64,000 nucleotides of DNA from Aurantiochytrium sp. KH105 (GCA_003116975.1 BGKB01000026.1:310001-374000), one strand, 5' to 3'; shown: positions 7,253 through 17,227, numbered from the stretch's first letter. Translations and numbers: made by a program. The notes: a model not told the origin generated them from the sequence alone.

Positions 7253-9922
7253 CTACACTTCTTGGTCTCGGCGCAAGACCACGACGACGGAGAAGACGAC
7301 GACGAGCACCAGTGGGACGAGCGGAGGGACGACCCGGGAGGAGGCGGCGAAGGGGATCAGGAAGGAGCAGTCGAGACCCTCGAAACGACGCCAATCCCGG
7401 GATCGGTTGTAAGGGTTCGGCCACATCATGCAGTCGCAGACGCCCGTGGAGTGGTCGCACTCGCCGTTCGGGTAGCTGCAATTATTGAGACACTCCATCT
7501 TGGCGCAGCTCGGACCCGTGAAACCTGGATCGCACATGCAGCGACTTACGGGATACTCGTAGGAACACCAGCCGTTGCCGCTGCAATTGTTGGGGCAGTC
7601 CTTCATAGAACAGTCAAGACCGACAAAGGGCGGCGCGCAAAGACAGTGGCCATAGCCATCGCAAATACCCTCTGAGTTGCCTGGACGCTCCAACGAGCAA
7701 CTAAGCTTGCCCACATTGGCAACATACTGGTCATTGTCCGTGTGCGTGTACGGGGCATGGCAGCAATGCTTGCAAACTTGCTCCTGCGTAATTTCATCAT
7801 AATAGCAAAAGTCACCCGGACATGAAGTATTCGAACAGTCGATTCCATAGTAGCCCGAATCGCACGTACAGAATCCATAGCTACATGATCCGTGATCCGA
7901 GCAGTTGCTAATGCACTGATGAAGTCGGTACTCCCAAAAGTCTGCCATAGCCAGAACCGGGTGCGTAAACTCTACTTGCTCAAGCTGTTCCTCTTCAAAG
8001 GTGTGCCCTCCGTAGAGAAAGAGCGTTTGATATGTTGGGGAATACGTCATTGCATGATTTGCGCGCTGCGATGGCCGCTCATACTGGAGCTCCCAGGGAA
8101 GATCCTCTCTATCGTCGTCACGATCCCGACATCCGTCCCATCCAGGTGCTTGGCGACGTGTCACATTGACAAAGATATCCTCCGAGGCGCGCCCGTAGAG
8201 GCCGTCGACAAGACGCCCTCGTGTCGGCGAGGCTGGCACCGTCTCATTGGCCGTGCAGTTGACTGGATATCGCGGATGCACGAATTTGGTCTTTTGCAGC
8301 CATCGGTATGAAGTTGTGTTGAGGTACCAGACTTCGTCAAAGAAATGATTCGATCTGTAGCCACCAGCAAGAAAAATGAGCTCTTCGGTCAGTATGAAAG
8401 AGTGCTCAGTGCGAGGCGCAGGCCAAGGCTTTGTGTCCGTGCTTGAAGGCTTTTCTACACTTGTCCACAATCCACTACTAAGATCGTACTTCCAAAGGTC
8501 ATTCAAAAAGAATTCATAGTTCGGAAAAGGTCGATATGCCGTTGTTGCGCTTTCGTCAGCAATGGTACCGGCTCCCGTTCCTCGGGACGTCGTCGTGGGA
8601 AAGGGAAAGTACGTCTTGTACCCTCCAAACATGTACAGATTGTTGTTTTGGTACACCAGGCCGTGACCGCTCCGTGCCGACGGCCAAGTTTCGTAGCAAG
8701 TCCTTTCCTCGCGTTGCTCCCAGGAAAAGCCTGGCTTGAGAAGACCACTGTCATAGAGAGCCCGATAGTAGCATTGTTTGACAGGAAAGATCTCCTGCCA
8801 CTGCACCGTGCATGCTGCCAAGGTCGTGAGCCGCGTTTCCAGCGTGTCAGACGCCATGGAAGCGGCATCGACTTTGCAAGCAGAAAGGTCGAGCTCCCAC
8901 AAATCATTCAGGTAGCCCCCCTCCGGGAGCTCCTGAAAGGAAGACCAAACATTGTCACGCGAATTATCATCGCTAAAACCGTGCCAAAGGCGATGACCGC
9001 CAAAAAGAAAGATCCGCGCATCGTCAACGAGCGTGGAGCTCGACTTCCAACGCTTACCCGGCGTCGAAAGAGGTTCCAGCTCAACCCAGCGGGCCCCTGC
9101 CGTGTCGTTAGAGTAGTCTTCTCCATCTTGAGGAAAGAGAAACATCCAAGCATCGTCGCAGTAGTCTTCGCAAAAATGCGAAAACCCTCCAAAGACAATC
9201 ATGTATTGATCGTTCACAACGTGCGCTTGGTGCGCGTATCGCTCGTGCGGGTGTGTGCAATGGTCCACACCATCAATGATGAGACAGCCGCCACGCGCGG
9301 CGCCGGGGTCCACGACTGTCCAGCTCTCCTCGATGCAGCCGTCATCAGCATACCTTTCGCAGTCAAGATCGTACCACCAAACGTCGTTGAAAAATGGGCT
9401 GGTCGGCACGTAATTGTCGGCGTCATGAATCTCAGTCACGTTCTCGCCATCAAAGTTGCACTCGGGTCGCGTTGCCGCTGCCTCGGGATCACTTTCGATA
9501 AGTGGGATGCACTCTTCAATAAAGACGTCCCCCTCGATGAGCTCGACGGACTCTTGCGTGCCTTTGCTCACCGGCTTCTCATCGTAGGTGGCAAACTCTA
9601 GCTTGCCTTCGACCTCTTGGAGCTCAAAGGTCTTTGGCGTGTGAAGGCGGTTCTCGTTGTTGCCCTTGCCTCCAAAGAGGACAACCTTGTTCCCGAACAT
9701 GAGCAAGGAGTGCCCGCGCCGCGCCGATGGGTGCGTCTTGTCGTCCGTGCCATTCTGCGAAGTCCACAGGTTCCACGCCCGCGACTCGTGCACGTTCGCG
9801 AGAGCTGTCGCCAAGAGAAGGACCAGGGCCGCTGTCTTGGCCGCAACACCGCTGCTGTCTCCGGAGCAGAGTCGTCGTCGTCGTTTCCTCGGCCTCACCG
9901 CCATCATCCTCGAAGCGAGCAT
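7253..9922 (-). CDS. Kelch-repeat and EGF-like type I membrane protein (attractin-like layout)
   Basis: 889 residues from the ATG at 9922; ATGs at 9907 and 9904 are close alternatives, and the frame stays open to 10117. A basic N-terminus is followed by a signal peptide-like segment (AALVLLLATALA). At least six kelch motifs follow, recognisable by FGG/YGG doublets preceded by RxxH: LFGGKG, VFGGFS, LFGGHR, MFGGYK, LAGGYR, LYGGHT. They should form a beta-propeller. Cys-rich EGF-like modules come next (CSYGFCTCDSGYYGIDC, CMCDPGFTGPSC, then a third). A single transmembrane segment (PLVPLVLVVVFSVVVVL) and a very short cytoplasmic tail end the protein. The layout suggests a cell-surface adhesion or receptor protein. 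The partner is unknown. Confidence 0.85.
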   Translation of the reverse strand: MLASRMMAVRPRKRRRRLCSGDSSGVAAKTAALVLLLATALANVHESRAWNLWTSQNGTDDKTHPSARRGHSLLMFGNKVVLFGGKGNNENRLHTPKTFELQEVEGKLEFATYDEKPVSKGTQESVELIEGDVFIEECIPLIESDPEAAATRPECNFDGENVTEIHDADNYVPTSPFFNDVWWYDLDCERYADDGCIEESWTVVDPGAARGGCLIIDGVDHCTHPHERYAHQAHVVNDQYMIVFGGFSHFCEDYCDDAWMFLFPQDGEDYSNDTAGARWVELEPLSTPGKRWKSSSTLVDDARIFLFGGHRLWHGFSDDNSRDNVWSSFQELPEGGYLNDLWELDLSACKVDAASMASDTLETRLTTLAACTVQWQEIFPVKQCYYRALYDSGLLKPGFSWEQREERTCYETWPSARSGHGLVYQNNNLYMFGGYKTYFPFPTTTSRGTGAGTIADESATTAYRPFPNYEFFLNDLWKYDLSSGLWTSVEKPSSTDTKPWPAPRTEHSFILTEELIFLAGGYRSNHFFDEVWYLNTTSYRWLQKTKFVHPRYPVNCTANETVPASPTRGRLVDGLYGRASEDIFVNVTRRQAPGWDGCRDRDDDREDLPWELQYERPSQRANHAMTYSPTYQTLFLYGGHTFEEEQLEQVEFTHPVLAMADFWEYRLHQCISNCSDHGSCSYGFCTCDSGYYGIDCSNTSCPGDFCYYDEITQEQVCKHCCHAPYTHTDNDQYVANVGKLSCSLERPGNSEGICDGYGHCLCAPPFVGLDCSMKDCPNNCSGNGWCSYEYPVSRCMCDPGFTGPSCAKMECLNNCSYPNGECDHSTGVCDCMMWPNPYNRSRDWRRFEGLDCSFLIPFAASSRVVPPLVPLVLVVVFSVVVVLRRDQEV

Positions 9923-10448
9923 TTCGCCGCGTACGTACGTACACACGGAGACAATGTCGTTCGGGTCTCTCCGCACACGGAGCCCTCGGTTTCGTCTCGC
10001 AAGCGCGGTCCGTGGTCTTCGTTCACGATTTACTCGCGCGCAAGCCCCCAAAGAGAGAAAAAGAGGTTCATCTTCGCCAACTTGCAAAAGAGGCCCAACG
10101 GCTGCGCCGTGTCGCACACCTTTTGAATTCTTTCTGAGAACGTTGCGCTGGTGGTCAGGTCACCCATACCTGACTCTTCGCGTTGAGAACCTTGCTTCGG
10201 CCTGTAGCTTGCGTGCTTGCTCTGCAGTTCACGACCCCCTTGCTGTCGCGCTTCTGGCACACCTCGTCAGCCAGGAGCGATACATTGATTGACCGCGCTC
10301 GGCAGCGACCAGAAGTTCGTCTCTGCTCGCTCGGGCGCGCCGCAAAGGCAAGGGAATGCAAGGCAAGGCAAAACAAAACAAGGCAAAAAAAGGATGTTCT
10401 CCTGGTCGCAAGCAAAGCAACCATAACCATGACCAGAACGAGAAGGCG
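9923..10448. promoter_or_regulatory. Divergent promoter region, kelch gene and acidic protein gene
   Basis: 526 bases between two divergent starts. The last 90 bases before the plus-strand gene are an A-rich leader (AAGGCAAAACAAAACAAGG-like), typical of a 5' UTR. An ATACGTACGTACGTAC-like stretch lies near 9931-9945. No conserved box could be assigned. Confidence 0.4.
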
Positions 10449-11279
10449 ATGAGCGCCGCGGCGAGGAGCGCCGTCGTGGCGCTGGGCGTGCCCGAGGCGA
10501 CCGCGCGGGCCGTGGCGGCCGCAGAAGCGGCGTCTTCAAGCGCACGTGCAAACGAGCCCACGCCCGAGTCCGTGGAGAAAGCCGTCATGGATCTTGTCGC
10601 CATGATGGAGAAGGCTTCCACAAGGACGGATGCGGCGGGAGAGGGGCTTGCGCTCGACGCCGAGCAGCAGCGGGATAGCGACGACGAGGATGACGAAGAC
10701 GACCCGAGTGTGGAGCGCGAAAGGGTCAAGCAAGATCTGATCGCTTTGCGGCGTCATTTGCCCGTGGGCGCACTCAAGCGACGAATTGGAATCTTCATGG
10801 CGACAGCCCATCTTGTCGACTTAGCAGCATGTGCGCGCCTCGAAAATGCCTTTCGAAGTTACTTTGCAATCGATCTCGGTGCTGATTGTCGCTACGTCAT
10901 TGGCGGACTTCGCGCAGCGGGTTTGTGCCGGACAATTTGCGCCCTTGACACAAGCACAAACTATGCGCAAGACGATGATAACGATAATGAAGACCAAGAC
11001 CGTGAGCGCTTTGCCGAAGAGGAAGAAGATGATGGCGATGACGACGATGACGACCACGACGAAATTGGTAGTCGCTATCTTGGATCGGAGAGCGAAGATA
11101 CCTCATGTTCTCGGGCAAAGACATTGCTAGAGATGGCAAGTTCACGATGTGTACTCTTTGAGCTTGCACGGGCCAACGTTTGGTTGTTGTCTGGCATCCG
11201 CCGCGACTGCGAACTTTGCAGATGCGAGGAAAATTGCGGCGCTCTTCTCGATGCACTGAAAGGAGTGAGGTGCGGATGA
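10449..11279 (+). CDS. Acidic hypothetical protein
   Basis: 276 residues from the ATG at 10449; an upstream in-frame ATG at 10356 would add 31 basic residues from what looks like leader sequence. Not recognised. The N-terminal 40 residues are Ala-rich and helical (ARSAVVALGVPEATARAVAAA), weakly reminiscent of a small helical UBA-like bundle. Two acidic tracts follow: DSDDEDDEDD near residue 80 and a longer D/E run near 190-210. The C-terminal part has six Cys residues in 45 residues (CSRAK, RDCELCRCEENC), which could bind metal. No membrane segments. A nuclear or cytosolic role is plausible but not shown. Confidence 0.5.
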   Translation: MSAAARSAVVALGVPEATARAVAAAEAASSSARANEPTPESVEKAVMDLVAMMEKASTRTDAAGEGLALDAEQQRDSDDEDDEDDPSVERERVKQDLIALRRHLPVGALKRRIGIFMATAHLVDLAACARLENAFRSYFAIDLGADCRYVIGGLRAAGLCRTICALDTSTNYAQDDDNDNEDQDRERFAEEEEDDGDDDDDDHDEIGSRYLGSESEDTSCSRAKTLLEMASSRCVLFELARANVWLLSGIRRDCELCRCEENCGALLDALKGVRCG

Positions 11280-11911
11280 TCGTAACATAGTCTTTAAAAA
11301 ATATTGGAATGGAAAATAGGTTGCAGTGCTCAGAGTTATGGCAGATACAGTACGTCTTCTTCTTCATCATCTCGTCATCTTCTTCTTTTGCGATTTTTGT
11401 TGTTGCGAGGCGGACAGCGCACGCCCAAAGCAAACCCCTCTTCATTTACTCTTTTTCTTATCCCTTTCTTTTGTCTGTTGTTTTCTTTCTTCGGGGATTG
11501 ACCCTTTAGCCACGGCCAGATCACACTCACTCGCGAGTTACCCTTGCGAAAGAGACACGTGAATGTGCGACGCCCTTCGGAAGTCGCCGCTTTCAAAATA
11601 ATTGTAAAAACCCAAATGCAGGTTCTTCCCGTCCCCAGACTTTCGTAGCCCTCTTTTCCCCCTCGGCCACTTGATTGCTCTGCTTTATCGCATACTTGCT
11701 TGCTTGCTTGTTTGCATGCGCTCGCAAGCACGTGCATTATGCAACGCAAGCGCACGCTGAATATTGTCGTTGTGTGTCGTGCGTTCTACGGGAAAAAGAA
11801 AAGGAAGAAAGAAAGCGCATGTTCAGCCCTCTGCATATCAGTCAGTCATGTTATCGTCACCGTCATCGCCGTCGTCGTCGTCGGCGGCACGCCCAGGCCG
11901 CGACGCAGTGA
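11280..11911. other. Convergent 3' spacer
   Basis: 632 bases between convergent gene ends, T-rich on the plus strand (11340-11500), with a CTTG tetramer block at 11696-11714 and CGTCGTCGTCGTCGGCGGC-type triplets near 11868. No convincing gene. Confidence 0.5.
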
Positions 11912-13399
11912 TCACGTAAGCTCAATCTCGAGGTTGCGTTCGTCTTTGACATCTCCAGCTTCCTTAGCCTCCGTCGTCTCGGCCTCATCCTTGGTCGCGC
12001 TGCCTTCCTCGGCGGCTTTCGCGGGCGCGGTGTCCTGCTTTGCAACAGAGGAAGACGACGATGAGGATGCCGATGAAGGGGAAGATGCCGCCGGAGCTGC
12101 CGATGCTGTTGCTGCAGGACCAACGACCTTATCGCCCAAGAGAATGATCATCATAGAAAGGTTGTCGCTAGAGAGACGTGAACAACTGGCCTCCTTGACA
12201 ATGGCAGCGAAACAGAGATCGACCCGCTCAGGAAATGACTTGGCGTCCTTGCCCGCATTCTGGACACCCTCCAAGATCTGAAAGCGCTTCAAGTGAGCCA
12301 CAACATCGGCCGATGAGAGCGCGTCCCAAATGCCATCACTGGCGAGTATGATACAACGGTGCTTGGGCTCCCGACGAATGCATGTGACATCTGGCTCGTT
12401 ACTGATGGCGCAGTGTCGGCGCGGGGCCGTCACGGGTTTGTATGAAACGTCGCCAATGGTACGCGATACGGCGAGATCGCCATTGACGCGCATGTCGGAA
12501 ATAAAGCCGCCGGCCAATTGCACGCGGATCTCCTCCGCGGGCACGGTCGGCTTGTGGTCGAGCGTAACAAACTCGAGCGAGTAGTCAGCATTTACGAGAA
12601 CCCCTCGTGAGTCCCCCACATTTGCAAAAGTGATCAGTTCTGGCTCCACTAGAGCGGCCGACAGTGTCGAGCCATTATCATCAGCGTACGAGGGTAGAAC
12701 GCGCCGGATGTGCATGTCAATTTCGGAAATAGCGCGGTCCAGTCTCTCCTTGTAAATCGTCTCCTTGTCCACGAGTGCTTTGCACGAGCTCGCGCGATCC
12801 CCGAGGAGGCCTGGGCACCCCGCGCTGCCATTGCTCTTGGTGCTCGATGTGGAGTTGGTCGCATTTGGTGCACCGCCGGCGCCGCCGCTGGCGCTCGAGG
12901 CAGAGTCTACGACCTGGACCCCGGAGTTGACTGCGGTCACAGCGCGACTGCTGCTGCCGTTCGTGGCCGTCCCTGATGAAGACACGCTCGTAGGCGTCGA
13001 GGCGCTTGGGCCGGTCATGTGTTTGTTGACGACGCGCGCGAGGCTCGCGGCGGCGCACTCTGCCACGAGATGGCCCTCGCCCTCGAGACCGTGGCCATCG
13101 AGGACGGCAAAGAGCCCGGCCCTGCCGTCACCAATGGTCGAGTTCACCACGCGGTCCTCCATGTACGGCCTGAACCCCTGCGACTCGAACGAGGCCGTGG
13201 CCGTGACCTCGTACTCCGCGGCCTTTTCCTGGTTCACGGTTTTCTTCAGCTCGGGCGGGCCCTGCATGCGCCGCTGCAGCTGCGCGTGCCACAGCGTCAT
13301 GCGCATGCAGCAGTGCGCCTGGAACTCGCGGATCTCCTCCACGAGCGGCGGCGGGTCCGGGTTCGGATCATTCGCCGCGTACAGCGACGAGACCGGCAT
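11912..13399 (-). CDS. PP2C-type (PPM) serine/threonine phosphatase
   Basis: 495 residues. The metal-binding and catalytic motifs are intact and in order: RPYMED (77-82), DGHG (101-104), GDSRG (262-266), LAVSRTIGD (309-317), ASDGIWD (353-359) and a late SSDNLS with the final metal-binding Asp. PP2C enzymes are Mn/Mg-dependent phosphatases that remove phosphate from Ser/Thr in stress and growth signalling. A low-complexity Ser/Thr/Ala/Gly insert (about residues 129-205) splits the domain between motifs 2 and 5. The C-terminal 70 residues are Ala/Ser/Glu-rich. No membrane segment or signal peptide, so it is probably cytosolic or nuclear. The target is unknown. Confidence 0.95.
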   Translation of the reverse strand: MPVSSLYAANDPNPDPPPLVEEIREFQAHCCMRMTLWHAQLQRRMQGPPELKKTVNQEKAAEYEVTATASFESQGFRPYMEDRVVNSTIGDGRAGLFAVLDGHGLEGEGHLVAECAAASLARVVNKHMTGPSASTPTSVSSSGTATNGSSSRAVTAVNSGVQVVDSASSASGGAGGAPNATNSTSSTKSNGSAGCPGLLGDRASSCKALVDKETIYKERLDRAISEIDMHIRRVLPSYADDNGSTLSAALVEPELITFANVGDSRGVLVNADYSLEFVTLDHKPTVPAEEIRVQLAGGFISDMRVNGDLAVSRTIGDVSYKPVTAPRRHCAISNEPDVTCIRREPKHRCIILASDGIWDALSSADVVAHLKRFQILEGVQNAGKDAKSFPERVDLCFAAIVKEASCSRLSSDNLSMMIILLGDKVVGPAATASAAPAASSPSSASSSSSSSVAKQDTAPAKAAEEGSATKDEAETTEAKEAGDVKDERNLEIELT

Positions 13400-13414
13400 G
13401 GCGTCTGCGAGCGC

Positions 13415-13415
<1 letters not shown>

Positions 13416-13446
<31 letters not shown>
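13416..13446. repeat. (TGCC)n microsatellite
   Basis: Seven to eight tandem TGCC units 16 bases upstream of the PP2C start codon, probably in its 5' UTR. Confidence 0.9.
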
Positions 13447-13980
13447 ACCTTAGTCCGCCGCGAAGCGCGAAGCGCGAAAGAGGCGCGCCGCAGCCGCAGA
13501 GGTCTTCACGCGCGAAGCCGTCCTCGCACGCGTTACGCACGCGGCGCCGCTGCGCGCCTTTATCCAAATCTCGCGCGCCGTTCCACGCCCGCTCGCCCGG
13601 CCGCGCGCGGGGGCCGCGTGCGCGGGGGGGGGGGGGCGACCGCGCGCAGGCTGCAGGGCCGCGCGCGCGCGCGGGGGCGGCAGCCTCGAGCTCGCGCGCG
13701 GGATCGACGGGCAGGGTCGATAGATCGAGCGACGCCGGAGATGGAGGCGCTTCGCGGCTTCAGGCCGGCCGCCTCCTCGCGCCCGCTCGCCCGCTCTCGC
13801 GCGCGCGCGCGGGGAAGGGCGCCGCGCGGGGAAGGGACGCGGGGGCCGGGGAGGGGGCGCCGCGCCGCGGTCCGAGGGAGGCGCGGTCGGGAGGCCCTGC
13901 CTGCTGCTGCTCGCTCGCCGGCGAGGCAGGTTGATTGATTGACGCTTTGCGTGCAGGGAAGGGAAGGCCCTTGCGCACCG

Positions 13981-14066
13981 CCGCAAGGGCGCTATCGGCC
14001 GCTGCAAGTGCGCTATCCGCGAATACCGCCCTTCGCCGCGGCGGTATAACCCACTTGCGCGCCGCC
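13981..14066. promoter_or_regulatory. Cluster of GCAAGTGSGCTAT elements (SBF/PP2C region)
   Basis: Three copies: CCGCAAGGGCGCTATC at 13981, GCAAGTGCGCTATCCGC at 14004, and an inverted copy GTATAACCCACTTGCGC at 14044-14060. The same core occurs in three other upstream regions of the window. It is inferred to be a transcription element, not shown. Confidence 0.5.
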
Positions 14067-14632
14067 CTCTTTTGACCCGCCGTCTCCCTCTTCTTCTTCT
14101 TCTTCTGTCTGCTGCTTGTGCGTGGCCCCAAGCAAACTGCGCCCAAGACCGCGCCCGAGGCCGCCCCGCGCGGCCTCGGGCTCGGGAAACCTGCACGCAA
14201 GCGTCGCACGGGGCCTCGCAAGGCCTTCCCTGTCTCCCCGCCGGGCCTCCGCGCGCCCTGAGCCCGGGCCGGGTTCGGGTTCGGCGGCCACGTCGCGACC
14301 AATAGTGACGAGGAAGATAGATGATGATGATGTTGATGTTGACGATGATGGCGATGCCCGAAGCCGCCAGCCGCACCGCGTGGTACCCCGACCCGCTCAA
14401 CTTCGACGCAGAAGCTGCTGCTGCTGCAGCAGCAGCAGCTCTCCGTCGCCCAAGGCTGCGGCCGCGGGACCTGCAGTGCAGCTGCCGGCCGCCGCTTGCA
14501 CAAAGCTGCGCGGTTGTCGTGTCGCTGTCGCACACCCAGGCCTACACTACATTACACTACTACACTGCAACACAACAACAAATATACAACGGCGAGAGAG
14601 GTAGAGAGAGGCCTCGTTCACTTCGTCGTCGT

Positions 14633-14656
14633 CTTCACTTCACTTCACTTCACTTC
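14633..14656. repeat. (TTCAC)n short tandem repeat
   Basis: Nearly five perfect 5-bp units in the leader region of the SBF gene. Confidence 0.85.
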
Positions 14657-14961
14657 GAGGAGCGCGGCGCTGCAAAGCAGATAGAGCAGGACGTGCACAG
14701 CCACGCCGAGACGGACCCCCAGGACGGCGCGGAGAAGCAGCACACCGCGCACGACAGCAGCAGCGCAGACAGCTGAGCAGCCGGAAGCTCGGGTCGGGTC
14801 ACAGGAGCAGCAGCAGAGGGGAGAGAGCGAGAGCAGAGCAAGCGAGCGACGGTCGCGACGGCGACTTGGAGCTTGGCCAGGTCTTGCTTGGAGATAAGCC
14901 TCACTCACACACGGGCTCGAGAGGAGCGTGGCGGGATGCGATGCGACGTGCTGTCACGGGT

Positions 14962-14988
14962 GATGCGATGCGATGCGATGCGATGCGA
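14962..14988. repeat. (GATGC)n short tandem repeat
   Basis: Five units of GATGC, with degenerate units on both sides (14938-15000). Confidence 0.85.
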
Positions 14989-15289
14989 GGCGACGCAGCG
15001 CAGTGCGGTGCGGTGCGAGGTGGCGGAATGTGAAGCGATTGTGAAGTGACGAAAGGCGACTTGACCGCTTGCGAATCGCCACACGCCTCGTGCACAGCAC
15101 AGCATGGCTTAGCACAGCTTCACGCTGCTGCACAGCATCGCAATGTCAGCGGACAAGAACTTCTTTGAAAGCGAACGAGCCAGCTGCAGCGAACGAGCGA
15201 GCGAGTGAAACCAAAGGCAGACCCCGATCAAGCGATCGATTGGACGACCCAGCGAGCTTGAGCTCTTGCGGCGTGGTAGGGAATCCACG

Positions 15290-16777
15290 ATGAAAGGGTC
15301 CTTCTGGCGCGGAACTCTGGTCGTAATCGCAGCAGTGACGACGGTCGCAACGTGCCGCGCCGACGAGACAAGGGCGTGCTCGCTCAGCGTGTGCAGCACA
15401 GCGGAGCCAGACGAGCCCACCGTGGAACTCTCCTGCGCGGCGGTGCACAGCAACATTGTCTCCGTGGCCACCTCAAGCGGTCTCAACACGACCTGCTATG
15501 ATGCCTCCGACGCAGAAGGGACATACGGAGCATTCGAAGGCAACGTAGAGGCGTGCGCCTCGGCGCGAGCAGCCGTAAGCCAGGCCTGCAAGGGCGAAAA
15601 GTCGTGCAGCGTCGACCTCTCCGACGCTCTGACAGCCTGCGGAGGCGAAGCCGTCCATGTGACCGTCCGATGCGACGAGGTCCTCGACGTCTTTGCCATC
15701 ATGGGCTGGCTTCTCGTGATCAGCGTCGCCGTCGCCATGGGCGCAATGGTACGCGTGGAGGATATTCGCAAGGTCTTTGACGAAAACAAACGCGGTGTGC
15801 TCGTCGGCTTGGCATCTCAGTACGTCTTCATGCCCCTGCTTGCCTTTGTGTACACCAAAATCTTTGGGTTTAGCGACCTCGTTGCAATCGGCGCCGTCGT
15901 TGTCGGGTCTTCACCCGGAGGAACCTCCTCTAATCTCTTTGCTTACCTCTCGCGGGGCAACGTTCCTCTGTCCATCGTCATGTCTGCCTTATCTACGGCG
16001 GTGGCCTTTGTCATGATGCCCTTCAATATTTACCTCTACGGAAATCTCGGCCTTGGCCTTAACGAGGGCGTGCGCGGCATCCCATTTGCACGGATTCTAT
16101 TTACAATGGTGGTCGTCATCGCAAGCACCGTGCTTGGGATGGTCATTCTGCGTTTCTCCGCGCGAGCGGCAAAGTGGGCCACGCGCATCGGTGCGCTACT
16201 CGGCGTGGCCTTTGTGGCAGGAGCTTTTGCGATAGCTGTGCGAGAAAATGGTGAACTACTCGACCCGTCTCGCTTTCCTAAATTGTGGATCGCCGCGGCG
16301 CTTTTCCAGCCACTTGGAACCCTTTTTGGCGGCCTTTTTGCTGGTTATGCTGGTCTGCGACACAAGGACCAGCGAACAGTGGGCATCGAGACGGGCGTGC
16401 AGAACTTTAGCATTGCATACGCGCTGCTCAGCAATGTGCTACAGGGTTGCGATCGTTCCGAGGCGCTCAGTTTTCCGCTTTTGGCTGGTGCATGGTTCTT
16501 CATCGATTGTATCATTATCACAATCGTGTTGCGATGCTGTCACGCTCCGTGCGACAGCAGAGAACACCTCGAGACCGAGACCGACAGCCAAGTTGAAATT
16601 CGCGACTTGAGTAAAGCGAACAAATCCGGCAAAGTGCAGCATGGATCTCTCTCTGACGATGAAGATGAGTCTTTGTCGCTAAGCAGTAGCGACGCGTCGG
16701 CGGGCGGTGCTGCCAGTGAGGAAGAGACCCCTCGCTTGCGCGTTTCTTCACCGTCGGATATCATGACGGCAGTTTGA
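15290..16777 (+). CDS. SBF / bile acid:Na+ symporter family protein with lectin-like ectodomain
   Basis: 495 residues from the ATG at 15290, chosen because it puts a signal peptide at the N-terminus (residues 1-22). Residues 30-128 are a Cys-rich ectodomain with eight or more Cys and the pattern C-x-GEKSCSV then C-GG then V-x-C, close to SUEL/galactose-binding lectin modules. From about 135 to 420 there are eight to ten hydrophobic segments with the SBF-family hallmark SSPGGTSSNLFAYLSRGN and, later, GIETGVQNFSIAYALLS. The family carries bile acids, steroids or other organic anions with sodium. The substrate is unknown. The C-terminal 75 residues are a Ser/Glu-rich cytoplasmic tail. Most SBF carriers lack such a large ectodomain. 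Confidence 0.85.
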   Translation: MKGSFWRGTLVVIAAVTTVATCRADETRACSLSVCSTAEPDEPTVELSCAAVHSNIVSVATSSGLNTTCYDASDAEGTYGAFEGNVEACASARAAVSQACKGEKSCSVDLSDALTACGGEAVHVTVRCDEVLDVFAIMGWLLVISVAVAMGAMVRVEDIRKVFDENKRGVLVGLASQYVFMPLLAFVYTKIFGFSDLVAIGAVVVGSSPGGTSSNLFAYLSRGNVPLSIVMSALSTAVAFVMMPFNIYLYGNLGLGLNEGVRGIPFARILFTMVVVIASTVLGMVILRFSARAAKWATRIGALLGVAFVAGAFAIAVRENGELLDPSRFPKLWIAAALFQPLGTLFGGLFAGYAGLRHKDQRTVGIETGVQNFSIAYALLSNVLQGCDRSEALSFPLLAGAWFFIDCIIITIVLRCCHAPCDSREHLETETDSQVEIRDLSKANKSGKVQHGSLSDDEDESLSLSSSDASAGGAASEEETPRLRVSSPSDIMTAV

Positions 16778-17227
16778 TGATGTGAGTAATTGATGAATTT
16801 GTTCGTGTTGTATCTTGCTGCGCACACAGGAAGACTGCCTGTCACTAGGTGAGGTTTGGACTTGTCGTCGATTTCGTAACATGAACGTTCATTACATCAT
16901 CTCTGCACTTTTTGATGCGTATTCAAAATTGGAAGACGTCTTTGGGCGTTCTAAATTGATGAAGCGGTTCGTGTTGTGCCGCACACACAGTATAGCTTAC
17001 TTGCCAGCACGTATCATCGAGTCGATGACAAAGTTGGCTTGATGAAGAGACTCGTGTATAGATTGGAAAAAAAAAAATGAAGGCGTTTCGGGTTATTTGT
17101 ATTATTTTCTTTTTGGAGAAAAGGAGGGAGTAGTAAGTGTTCTTCGCTGACGAGACGCACGAGTTTGGTAGAGGTCGTTTGAGCATCGTGTCACGAGTAG
17201 CAAAAAAAAAGAGAAAAGAACTCGTGT
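16778..17227. other. Convergent 3' spacer
   Basis: 450 AT-rich bases between the convergent ends of the SBF gene and clathrin heavy chain. Two poly-A runs (17067-17077 and 17201-17209) lie in it. No gene is seen. Confidence 0.6.

Larger units (their letters stand above)
13400..15289. promoter_or_regulatory. 1.9-kb divergent promoter region, PP2C and SBF genes
   Basis: This GC-rich region lies between two divergent starts. It contains a (TGCC)n tract next to the PP2C start, a run of about twelve G at 13626-13637, CG-rich low complexity to 13900, a cluster of the recurring GCAAGTGSGCTAT element (13981-14066), (TTCAC)n at 14633-14656 and (GATGC)n at 14962-14988. The long open frames seen here on both strands are GC-driven and show no domain. 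Confidence 0.5.

Noticed and set aside
13450-14535. Long Arg/Ala/Pro-rich frames on both strands in the PP2C-SBF spacer
   Set aside because: GC-rich low-complexity DNA with few stop codons; no domain, and the frames include microsatellites and the repeated promoter-like element.
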